46,977 nt of DNA from Nemertoderma westbladi (taxonomy: Eukaryota; Xenacoelomorpha; Nemertodermatida; Nemertodermatidae), in the NCBI GenBank assembly GCA_032718475.1, contig JAUCBJ010004606.1, positions 1 through 46,977 of the forward strand. The letters run 5' to 3'. Of the stretch, positions 11,170-23,900 are shown piece after piece; the first letter of the stretch is position 1, and the number at the start of each line of letters is the position of its first letter. Under the pieces are notes generated by a model. That model was not told the DNA's origin, ran no database searches, and saw nothing but the letters and a program-made list of their open reading frames with translations. Made by a program: the position numbers and the translations under genes.

Positions 11170-11450
11170 AATAAGGGCCGAGCCACTCAAGTTCAGGTGA
11201 GCCTTAGCGTAGGTGTATAATTAGTGGATCCGTCTGTCCGTCTTTAGACGCAATCAAAATTCATCTCTCTCCAGGGTAAGATCGATAACAGCTTATTACT
11301 CCGAAATTAAAACTATAACCTGTTCTATTGACTTTAGTTTATTGTTTTGGTTAGAATATTGTGCCACTGTAACCTGTTCCTTTCCCTTTGATTGATAATT
11401 TATCAATGAGGATAAATAATTCGCCTAGATGGGATTTGCGACAAGTTTCC
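11170..11450 (+). repeat. Dispersed repeat A, copy 1
   Basis: From about 11255 this aligns with 31635-31775 (same orientation) and with 42415-42650 (opposite orientation). Ordered landmarks are caaaattcatc, ctctcc, cctgttctattgactttag, ttggtta, a ccactgtaacctg block, cctttccc and gatgggatttgc. The first part (11172-11225) also matches 5302-5350. It is non-coding and about 260 bases long, so it is probably a non-autonomous element. This copy ends about 300 bases upstream of the insulin-like coding exon. Confidence 0.75.
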
Positions 11451-11744
11451 CCTCCCTCAACTTGGTTCACATGTATTGTAGTCTATCTAGTGTTTATTAG
11501 AAATTCAACTCACAGGCAGTACTATAGTTTCTCTGTCGGCCGCTAGGGGGCGAATTTAACCTCTACACAGAGGCCCATCTGGACTTACGTGTACGGGATG
11601 CCCCACTTATGCGTTACAGCGTTACGAGTTGTAACAAAAGTAGTGTTTAATAGACATTGATTTTTATTGTTATTGATTCTGTACATTGAGCAAATATTTT
11701 CACATAAACAATTCTGCCACTTACTGGACTTAATTATCTTGTAG

Positions 11745-11992
11745 AATCTGTCTAGTTATTATGAAATCATTTCTAACTATCTATGACTCATCATCTAATT
11801 TACAGCGCCCTAAACGCCGTGTCATCGTGATATTGTTAATTAGCGTGATAATGTTGTGCTCAACATCAGCTGATGATTATACATTCCCTAGAACACGATA
11901 TTGCGGTACCCAGTTGATAACTAAAATGTTTAATATCTGCAACGGATGCTTTTATTCGCGGTCATCATCGGCTTCTAGCAGAGACGAGACAG
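11745..11992 (+). other. Insulin-like gene exon: signal peptide and B chain
   Basis: The ATG at 11761 is preceded by a possible acceptor (ttatcttgtag, AG ending at 11744), which would put a 5'UTR intron just upstream as in many insulin genes. The exon ends ACAG|gttagt, leaving one base of a codon. The B-chain core reads RYCGTQLITKMFNICNGCFY. There is no dibasic site directly after the B chain, only single arginines (R67, R74, R86), so B/C processing may be by monobasic cleavage or absent as in IGFs. Confidence 0.85.
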
Positions 11993-14900
11993 GTTAGTGC
12001 GGATTCGGTGTCGGAACCGGAGTCGGTCGGTTAATGACTCGTTAATTTGCTTTTGATAGAAAAACATTAAACTGCAACCTGCTCCTTTCTTGTAATATGG
12101 TTGGTGCGCGAAAACTTTGTTTGGCGAGAACCAATTGAATAACGGGTAACAAAAGGTGCCCTGAATTGAGTGTCGGTTTTTTTTAAAATAAACAATACAA
12201 ATTTTTTGTAGGAAACGGTCGAAGGGCAGGTATAAGTAAGCACGGGAAGCCAATTTTGAAGCTTGGCTGTGATTGGTTGCTACAGAGTTGACGTCAGTGT
12301 GCTTTTTCTGAATTAATTTTGGCATTCATTTTTTACGTCCGTTCTTTTGACTTTTTTTGTCCGCCTTTTTTTACGAATTGTGCATAATGACTTTTGTTGT
12401 CCGCTGAATGACTTTTTATGTATGCATTACTTCAAACTGACAGACAGCTGATTTCTGGACTGTCGGACAGTTGAAAAGAACCTGTGCAAAAACATTCCAA
12501 ATTTGTTGATTTCTGGACTGTAGGACAGTTGATTTCACTATGCCTGTGCCAAAACATTCCAAATTTGTTGATTTCTGGACTGTAGGACAGTTGATTTCAC
12601 CATGCCTGTGCCAAACATTCAAAATTTGTTGATTTCTGGACTGTAGGACAGTTGATTTCACTATGCCTGTGCCAAAACATTCCAAATTTGTTGATTTCTG
12701 GACTGTAGGACAGTGGATTTCACTATGCCTGTGCCAAACATTCAAAATTTGTTGATTTCTGGACTGTAGGACAGTGGATTTCACTATGCCTGTGCCAAAA
12801 CATTCAAAATTTGTTGATTTCCGGACTGTAGGACAGTTGATTTCACTATGCCTGTGCCAAACATTCAACATTTGTTGATTTCTGGACTGTAGGACAGTGG
12901 ATTTCACTATGCCTGTGCCAAACATTCAAAATTTGTTGATTTCTGGACTGTAGGACAGTGGATTTCACTATGCCTGTGCCAAACATTTACAATTTGTTGA
13001 TATCTGGACTGTAGGACAGTTGATTTCACCATGCCTGTGCCGAAACATTCCAAATTTGTTGATTTCTGGACTGTAGGACAGTGGATTTCACTATGCCTGT
13101 GCCAAACATTCAAAATTTGTTGATTTCTGAACTGTAGGACAGTTGATTTCACTGTGCCTGTGCCAATACATTCCAAATTTGTTGATTTCTGGACTGTAGG
13201 ACAGTTGATTTCACTATGCCTGTGCCAAACATTCAAAATTTGTTGATTTCTGAACTGTAGGACAGTTGATTTCACTGTGCCTGTGCCAATACATTCCAAA
13301 TTTGTTGATTTCTGGACTGTAGGACAGTTGATTTCACTATGCCTGTGCCAAACATTCAAAATTTGTTGATTTCTGAACTGTAGGACAGTTGATTTCACTG
13401 TGCCTGTGCCAATACATTCCAAATTTGTTGATTTCTGGACTGTAGGACAGTTGATTTCACTATGCCTGTGCCAAACATTCAAAATTTGTTGATTTCTGAA
13501 CTGTAGGACAGTTGATTTCACTGTGCCTGTGCCAATACATTCCAAATTTGTTGATTTCTGGACTGTAGGACAGTTGATTTCACTATGCCTGTGCCAAACA
13601 TTCAAAATTTGTTGATTTCTGAACTGTAGGACAGTTGATTTCACTGTGCCTGTGCCAATACATTCCAAATTTGTTGATTTCTGGACTGTAGGACAGTGGA
13701 TTTCACTATGCCTGTGCCAAACATTCAAAATTTGTTGATTTCTGAACTGTAGGACAGTTGATTTCACTGTGCCTGTGCCAATACATTCCAAATTTGTTGA
13801 TTTCTGGACTGTAGGACAGTTGATTTCACTATGCCTGTGCCAAAACATTCCAAATTTGTTGATTTCTGTACTGTAGGACAGTTGATTTCACTGTGCCTGT
13901 GCCAAACATTCAAACTTTGTTGATTTCTGAACTGTAGGACAGTTGATTTCACTGTGCCTGTGCCAAAACATTCCAAATTTGTTGATTTCTGGATTATAGG
14001 ACAGTGGATTTCACTGTGCCTGTGCCAAACATTCAAACTTTGTTGATTTCTGAACTGTAGGACAGTTGATTTCACCATGCCTGTGCCGAAACATTCCAAA
14101 TTTGTTGATTTCTGGACTGTAGGACAGTTGATTTCACTATGCCTGTGCCAAAACATTCCAAATTTGTTGATTTCTGGATTATAGGACAGTGGATTTCACT
14201 GTGCCTGTGCCAGAACATTCCAAATTTGTTGATTTCTGGACTGTAGGACAGTTTATTTCACTGTGCCTGTGCCAAACATTCAAACTTTGTTGATTTCTGA
14301 ACTGTAGGACAGTTGATTTCACTATGCCTGTGCCGAAACATTCCAAATTTGTTGATTTCTGGACTGTAGGACAGTGGATTTCACTATGCCTGTGCCAAAC
14401 ATTCAAAATTTGTTGATTTCTGAACTGTAGGACAGTTGATTTCACCATGCCTGTGCCGAAACATTCCAAATTTGTTGATTTCTGGACTGTAGGACAGTTG
14501 ATTTCACTATGCCTGTGCCAAACATTCAAAATTTGTTGATTTCTGAACTGTAGGACAGTTGATTTCACCATGCCTGTGCCGAAACATTCCAAATTTGTTG
14601 ATTTCTGGACTGTAGGACAGTGGATTTCACTATGCCTGTGCCAAACATTCAAAATTTGTTGATTTCTGAACTGTAGGACAGTTGATTTCACTATGCCTGT
14701 GCCAAACATTCAAACTTTGTTGATTTCTGAACTGTAGGACAGTTGATTTCACTGTGCCTGTGCCGAAACATTCCAAATTTGTTGATTTCCGGACTGTAGG
14801 ACAGTTGATTTCACTGTGCCTGTGCCGAAACATTCCAAATTTGTTGATTTCTGAACTGTAGGACAGTTGATTTCACTATGCCTGTGCCAAACATTCAAAC

Positions 14901-17900
14901 TTTGTTGATTTCTGAACTGTAGGACAGTTGATTTCACTGTGCCTGTGCCGAAACATTCCAAATTTGTTGATTTCCGGACTGTAGGACAGTTGATTTCACT
15001 ATGCCTGTGCCGAAACATTCCAAATTTGTTGATTTCCGGACTGTAGGACAGTTGATTTCACTGTGCCTGTGCCGAAACATTCCAAATTTGTTGATTTCTG
15101 GACTGTAGGACAGTTGATTTCACTATGCCTGTGCCAAACATTCAAAATTTGTTGATTTCTGAACTGTAGGACAGTTGATTTCACTGTGCCTGTGCCGAAA
15201 CATTCCAAATTTGTTGATTTCCGGACTGTAGGACAGTTGATTTCACTGTGCCTGTGCCGAAACATTCCAAATTTGTTGATTTCTGTACTGTAGGACAGTT
15301 GATTTCACTATGCCTGTGCCAAACATTCAAACTTTGTTGATTTCTGAACTGTAGGACAGTTGATTTCACTGTGCCTGTGCCGAAACATTCCAAATTTGTT
15401 GATTTCCGGACTGTAGGACAGTTGATTTCACTGTGCCTGTGCCGAAACATTCCAAATTTGTTGATTTCTGGACTGTAGGACAGTGGATTTCACTATGCCT
15501 GTGCCAAACATTCAAAATTTGTTGATTTCTGAACTGTAGGACAGTTGATTTCACTGTGCCTGTGCCAATACATTCCAAATTTGTTGATTTCTGGACTGTA
15601 GGACAGTTGATTTCACTATGCCTGTGCCAAAACATTCCAAATTTGTTGATTTCTGGACTGTAGGACAGTTGATTTCACTATGCCTGTGCCAAACATTCAA
15701 AATTTGTTGATTTCTGGACTGTAGGACAGTGGATTTCACTGTGCCTGTGCCAAACATTCAAACTTTGTTGATTTCTGAACTGTAGGACAGTTGATTTCAC
15801 TGTGCCTGTGCCAATACATTCCAAATTTGTTGATTTCTGGACTGTAGGACAGTTGATTTCACTATGCCTGTGCCAAAACATTCCAAATTTGTTGATTTCT
15901 GGACTGTAGGACAGTGGATTTCACTGTGCCTGTGCCAAACATTCAAACTTTGTTGATTTCTGAACTGTAGGACAGTTGATTTCACTGTGCCTGTGCCAAA
16001 ACATTCCAAATTTGTTGATTTCTGGATTATAGGACAGTGGATTTCACTGTGCCTGTGCCAGAACATTCCAAATTTGTTGATTTCTGGACTGTAGGACAGT
16101 GGATTTCACTATGCCTGTGCCAAACATTCAAAATTTGTTGATTTCTGAACTGTAGGACAGTTGATTTCACTATGCCTGTGCCAATACATTCCAAATTTGT
16201 TGATTTCTGGACTGTAGGACAGTTGATTTCACTATGCCTGTGCCAAAACATTCCAAATTTGTTGATTTCTGGACTGTAGGACAGTGGATTTCACTATGCC
16301 TGTGCCAAAACATTCCAAATTTGTTGATTTCTGGACTGTAGGACAGTTGATTTCACTATGCCTGTGCCAAACATTCAAAATTTGTTGATTTCTGAACTGT
16401 AGGACAGTTGATTTCACTGTGCCTGTGCCAAAACATTCCAAATTTGTTGATTTCTGGACTGTAGGACAGTTGATTTCACTATGCCTGTGCCAAACATTCA
16501 AAATTTGTTGATTTCTGAACTGTAGGACAGTTGATTTCACTGTGCCTGTGCCAATACATTCCAAATTTGTTGATTTCTGAACTGTAGGACAGTTGATTTC
16601 ACTATGCCTGTGCCAAACATTCAAAATTTGTTGATTTCTGGACTGTAGGACAGTGGATTTCACTATGCCTGTGCCAAACATTCCAAATTTGTTGATTTCT
16701 GGACTGTAGGACAGTTGATTTCACTATGCCTGTGCCAAACATTCAAAATTTGTTGATTTCTGGACTGTAGGACAGTTGATTTCACTGTGCCTGTGCCAAT
16801 ACATTCCAAATTTGTTGATTTCTGAACTGTAGGACAGTTGATTTCACTGTGCCTGTGCCAAACATTCCAAATTTGTTGATTTCTGGACTGTAGGACAGTT
16901 GATTTCACTATGCCTGTGCCAAACATTCAAAATTTCTTGATTTCTGGACTGTAGGACAGTTGATTTCACTATGCCTGTGCCAAACATTCCAAATTTGTTG
17001 ATTTCTGAACTGTAGGACAGTTGATTTCACTGTGCCTGTGCCAAACATTCCAAATTTGTTGATTTCTGGACTGTAGGACAGTGGATTTTACTATGCCTGT
17101 GCCAATACATTCCAAATTTGTTGATTTCTGGACTGTAGGACAGTTGATTTCACTATGCCTGTGCCAAACATTCAAACTTTGTTGATTTCTGAACTGTAGG
17201 ACAGTTGATTTCACTGTGCCTGTGCCAATACATTCCAAATTTGTTGATTTCTGGACTGTAGGACAGTTGATTTCACTATGCCTGTGCCAAACATTCAAAA
17301 TTTGTTGATTTCTGAACTGTAGGACAGTTGATTTCACTGTGCCTGTGCCAATACATTCCAAATTTGTTGATTTCTGGACTGTAGGACAGTTGATTTCACT
17401 ATGCCTGTGCCAAACATTCAAAATTTGTTGATTTCTGAACTGTAGGACAGTTGATTTCACTGTGCCTGTGCCAAAACATTCCAAATTTGTTGATTTCTGT
17501 ACTGTAGGACAGTTGATTTCACTATGCCTGTGCCAAACATTCAAAATTTGTTGATTTCTGAACTGTAGGACAGTTGATTTCACTGTGCCTGTGCCAATAC
17601 ATTCCAAATTTGTTGATTTCTGAACTGTAGGACAGTTGATTTCACTGTGCCTGTGCCAATACATTCCAAATTTGTTGATTTCTGGACTGTAGGACAGTTG
17701 ATTTCACTATGCCTGTGCCAAAACATTCCAAATTTGTTGATTTCTGTACTGTAGGACAGTTGATTTCACTGTGCCTGTGCCAAACATTCAAACTTTGTTG
17801 ATTTCTGAACTGTAGGACAGTTGATTTCACTGTGCCTGTGCCAAAACATTCCAAATTTGTTGATTTCTGGATTATAGGACAGTGGATTTCACTGTGCCTG

Positions 17901-20900
17901 TGCCAGAACATTCCAAATTTGTTGATTTCTGGACTGTAGGACAGTTGATTTCACCATGCCTGTGCCAAAACATTCCAAATTTGTTGATTTCTGGATTATA
18001 GGACAGTGGATTTCACTGTGCCTGTGCCAGAACATTCAAAATTTGTTGATTTCTGAACTGTAGGACAGTTGATTTCACTGTGCCTGTGCCAATACATTCC
18101 AAATTTGTTGATTTCTGGACTGTAGGACAGTTGATTTCACTATGCCTGTGCCAAACATTCAAAATTTGTTGATTTCTGAACTGTAGGACAGTTGATTTCA
18201 CTGTGCCTGTGCCAAAACATTCCAAATTTGTTGATTTCTGGATTATAGGACAGTGGATTTCACTGTGCCTGTGCCAGAACATTCCAAATTTGTTGATTTC
18301 TGGACTGTAGGACAGTTGATTTCACTGTGCCTGTGCCAAACATTCAAACTTTGTTGATTTCTGAACTGTAGGACAGTTGATTTCACTGTGCCTGTGCCAA
18401 AACATTCCAAATTTGTTGATTTCTGGACTGTAGGACAGTTGATTTCACTATGCCTGTGCCAAAACATTCCAAATTTGTTGATTTCTGGACTGTAGGACAG
18501 TTGATTTCACTATGCCTGTGCCAAACATTCAAACTTTGTTGATTTCTGAACTGTAGGACAGTTGATTTCACTGTGCCTGTGCCAAAACATTCCAAATTTG
18601 TTGATTTCTGGATTATAGGACAGTGGATTTCACTGTGCCTGTGCCAGAACATTCCAAATTTGTTGATTTCTGGACTGTAGGACAGTTGATTTCACTATGC
18701 CTGTGCCAAACATTCAAACTTTGTTGATTTCTGAACTGTAGGACAGTTGATTTCACTGTGCCTGTGCCAATACATTCCAAATTTGTTGATTTCTGGACTG
18801 TAGGACAGTTGATTTCACTATGCCTGTGCCAAACATTCAAAATTTGTTGATTTCTGGACTGTAGGACAGTTGATTTCACTGTGCCTGTGCCAAACATTCC
18901 AAATTTGTTGATTTCTGGACTGTAGGACAGTTGATTTCACTATGCCTGTGCCAAACATTCAAAATTTGTTGATTTCTGGACTGTAGGACAGTTGATTTCA
19001 CTGTGCCTGTGCCAAAACATTCCAAATTTGTTGATTTCTGGACTGTAGGACAGTGGATTTCACTATGCCTGTGCCAAACATTCAAAATTTGTTGATTTCT
19101 GGACTGTAGGACAGTTGATTTCACTATGCCTGTGCCAAACATTCCAAATTTGTTGATTTCTGGACTGTAGGACAGTTGATTTCACTATGCCTGTGCCAAA
19201 CATTCCAAATTTGTTGATTTCTGGACTGTAGGACAGTTGATTTCACTATGCCTGTGCCAAAACATTCCAAATTTGTTGATTTCTGGACTGTAGGACAGTT
19301 GATTTCACTGTGCCTGTGCCAAACATTCAAAATTTGTTGATTTCTGGACTGTAGGACAGTTGATTTCACTGTGCCTGTGCCAAAACATTCCAAATTTGTT
19401 GATTTCTGGATTATAGGACAGTGGATTTCACTGTGCCTGTGCCAAACATTCCAAATTTGTTGATTTCTGGACTGTAGGACAGTTGATTTCACTATGCCTG
19501 TGCCAAAACATTCCAAATTTGTTGATTTCTGGATTATAGGACAGTGGATTTCACTGTGCCTGTGCCAAACATTCAAAATTTGTTGATTTCTGGACTGTAG
19601 GACAGTTGATTTCACTGTGCCTGTGCCAAACATTCCAAATTTGTTGATTTCTGGACTGTAGGACAGTTGATTTCACTATGCCTGTGCCAAACATTCAAAA
19701 TTTGTTGATTTCTGGACTGTAGGACAGTTGATTTCACTATGCCTGTGCCAAACATTCCAAATTTGTTGATTTCTGGACTGTAGGACAGTGGATTTCACTA
19801 TGCCTGTGCCAAACATTCCAAATTTGTTGATTTCTGGACTGTAGGACAGTTGATTTCACTATGCCTGTGCCAAACATTCAAAATTTGTTGATTTCTGGAC
19901 TGTAGGACAGTTGATTTCACTGTGCCTGTGCCAAAACATTCCAAATTTGTTGATTTCTGGACTGTAGGACAGTTGATTTCACTATGCCTGTGCCAAAACA
20001 TTCCAAATTTGTTGATTTCTGGACTGTAGGACAGTTGATTTCACTATGCCTGTGCCAAACATTCAAAATTTGTTGATTTCTGGACTGTAGGACAGTTGAT
20101 TTCACTGTGCCTGTGCCAAAACATTCCAAATTTGTTGATTTCTGGATTATAGGACAGTGGATTTCACTGTGCCTGTGCCAAACATTCCAAATTTGTTGAT
20201 TTCTGGACTGTAGGACAGTGGATTTCACTATGCCTGTGCCAAACATTCCAAATTTGTTGATTTCTGGACTGTAGGACAGTTGATTTCACTGTGCCTGTGC
20301 CAAACATTCCAAATTTGTTGATTTCTGGACTGTAGGACAGTTGATTTCACTGTGCCTGTGCCAAAACATTCCAAATTTGTTGATTTCTGGACTGTAGGAC
20401 AGTGGATTTCACTATGCCTGTGCCAAACATTCAAAATTTGTTGATTTCTGGACTGTAGGACAGTTGATTTCACTATGCCTGTGCCAAAACATTCCAAATT
20501 TGTTGATTTCTGGACTGTAGGACAGTTGATTTCACTGTGCCTGTGCCAAAACATTCCAAATTTGTTGATTTCTGGACTGTAGGACAGTTGATTTCACTAT
20601 GCCTGTGCCAAACATTCAAAATTTGTTGATTTCTGGACTGTAGGACAGTGGATTTCACTATGCCTGTGCCAAACATTCAAAATTTGTTGATTTCTGGACT
20701 GTAGGACAGTTGATTTCACTATGCCTGTGCCAAAACATTCCAAATTTGTTGATTTCTGGACTGTAGGACAGTTGATTTCACTATGCCTGTGCCAAACATT
20801 CAAAATTTGTTGATTTCTGGACTGTAGGACAGTGGATTTCACTATGCCTGTGCCAAACATTCCAAATTTGTTGATTTCTGGACTGTAGGACAGTTGATTT

Positions 20901-23900
20901 CACTGTGCCTGTGCCAAACATTCCAAATTTGTTGATTTCTGGACTGTAGGACAGTTGATTTCACTATGCCTGTGCCAAACATTCCAAATTTGTTGATTTC
21001 TGGACTGTAGGACAGTTGATTTCACTATGCCTGTGCCAAACATTCCAAATTTGTTGATTTCTGGACTGTAGGACAGTTGATTTCACTATGCCTGTGCCAA
21101 ACATTCCAAATTTGTTGATTTCTGGACTGTAGGACAGTTGATTTCACTATGCCTGTGCCAAACATTCAAAATTTGTTGATTTCTGGACTGTAGGACAGTG
21201 GATTTCACTATGCCTGTGCCAAACATTCAAAATTTGTTGATTTCTGGACTGTAGGACAGTTGATTTCACTATGCCTGTGCCAAAACATTCAAAATTTGTT
21301 GATTTCTGGACTGTAGGACAGTTGATTTCACTATGCCTGTGCCAAAACATTCCAAATTTGTTGATTTCTGGATTATAGGACAGTGGATTTCACTGTGCCT
21401 GAGCCAAACATTCCAAATTTGTTGATTTCTGAACTGTAGGTCAGTTGATTTCACTATGCCTGTGCCAAAACATTCCAAATTTGTTGATTTCTGGATTATA
21501 GGACAGTGGATTTCACTGTGCCTGTGCCAAACATTCCAAATTTGTTGATTTCTGGACTGTAGGACAGTGATTTCACTATGCCTGTGCCAAAACATTCCAA
21601 ATTTGTTGATTTCTGGATTATAGGACAGTGGATTTCACTGTGCCTGTGCCAAAACATTCCAAATTTGTTGATTTCTGGACTGTAGGACAGTTGATTTCAC
21701 TATGCCTGTGCCAAAACATTCAAAATTTGTTGATTTCTGGACTGTAGGACAGTTGATTTCACTATGCCTGTGCCAAAACATTCCAAATTTGTTGATTTCT
21801 GGATTATAGGACAGTGGATTTCACTGTGCCTGTGCCAAACATTCCAAATTTGTTGATTTCTGAACTGTAGGTCAGTTGATTTCACTATGCCTGTGCCAAA
21901 CATTCAAAATTTGTTGATTTCTGGACTGTAGGACAGTTGATTTCACTGTGCCTGTGCCAAAACATTCAAAATTTGTTGATTTCTGGACTGTAGGACAGTG
22001 GATTTCACTATGCCTGTGCCAAACATTCAAAATTTGTTGATTTCTGGACTGTAGGACAGTTGATTTCACTGTGCCTGTGCCAAACATTCAAAATTTGTTG
22101 ATTTCTGGACTGTAGGACAGTGGATTTCACTATGCCTGTGCCAAACATTCCAAATTTGTTGATTTCTGGACTGTAGGACAGTTGATTTCACTGTGCCTGT
22201 GCCAAACATTCCAAATTTGTTGATTTCTGGACTGTAGGACAGTTGATTTCACTATGCCTGTGCCAAACATTCCAAATTTGTTGATTTCTGTACTGTAGGA
22301 CAGTTGATTTCACTATGCCTGTGCCAAACATTCAAAATTTGTTGATTTCTGGACTGTAGGACAGTGGATTTCACTATGCCTGTGCCAAACATTCAAAATT
22401 TGTTGATTTCTGGACTGTAGGACAGTTGATTTCACTATGCCTGTGCCAAACATTCAAAATTTGTTGATTTCTGGACTGTAGGACAGTGGATTTCACTATG
22501 CCTGTGCCAAACATTCAAAATTTGTTGATTTCTGGACTGTAGGACAGTTGATTTCACTGTGCCTGTGCCAAAACATTCAAAATTTGTTGATTTCTGGACT
22601 GTAGGACAGTTGATTTCACTATGCCTGTGCCAAAACATTCCAAATTTGTTGATTTCTGGATTATAGGACAGTGGATTTCACTGTGCCTGAGCCAAACATT
22701 CCAAATTTGTTGATTTCTGAATTGTAGGTCAGTTGATTTCACTATGCCTGTGCCAAAACATTCCAAATTTGTTGATTTCTGGATTATAGGACAGTGGATT
22801 TCACTGTGCCTGTGCCAAACATTCCAAATTTGTTGATTTCTGGACTGTAGGACAGTGATTTCACTATGCCTGTGCCAAAACATTCCAAATTTGTTGATTT
22901 CTGGATTATAGGACAGTGGATTTCACTGTGCCTGTGCCAAAACATTCCAAATTTGTTGATTTCTGGACTGTAGGACAGTTGATTTCACTATGCCTGTGCC
23001 AAAACATTCCAAATTTGTTGATTTCTGGACTGTAGGACAGTTGATTTCACTATGCCTGTGCCAAACATTCCAAATTTGTTGATTTCTGGACTGTAGGACA
23101 GTTGATTTCACTATGCCTGTGCCAAAACATTCCAAATTTGTTGATTTCTGGACTGTAGGACAGTTGATTTCACCATGCCTGTGCCAAACATTCCAAATTT
23201 GTTGATTTCTGGACTGTAGGACAGTTGATTTTACTATGCCTGTGCCAAACATTCCAAATTTGTTGATTTCTGTACTGTAGGACAGTTGATTTCACTATGC
23301 CTGTGCCAAACATTCAAAATTTGTTGATTTCTGGACTGTAGGACAGTGGATTTCACTATGCCTGTGCCAAACATTCCAAATTTGTTGATTTCTGGACTGT
23401 AGGACAGTTGATTTCACTGTGCCTGTGCCAAACATTCCAAATTTGTTGATTTCTGGACTGTAGGACAGTTGATTTCACTGTGCCTGTGCCAAACATTCCA
23501 AATTTGTTGATTTCTGGACTGTAGGACAGTTGATTTCACTATGCCTGTGCCAAACATTCCAAATTTGTTGATTTCTGGACTGTAGGACAGTTGATTTCAC
23601 TATGCCTGTGCCAAACATTCCAAATTTGTTGATTTCTGGACTGTAGGACAGTTGATTTCACTATGCCTGTGCCAAACATTCAAAATTTGTTGATTTCTGG
23701 ACTGTAGGACAGTGGATTTCACTATGCCTGTGCCAAACATTCAAAATTTGTTGATTTCTGGACTGTAGGACAGTTGATTTCACTATGCCTGTGCCAAACA
23801 TTCAAAATTTGTTGATTTCTGGACTGTAGGACAGTGGATTTCACTATGCCTGTGCCAAACATTCAAAATTTGTTGATTTCTGGACTGTAGGACAGTTGAT

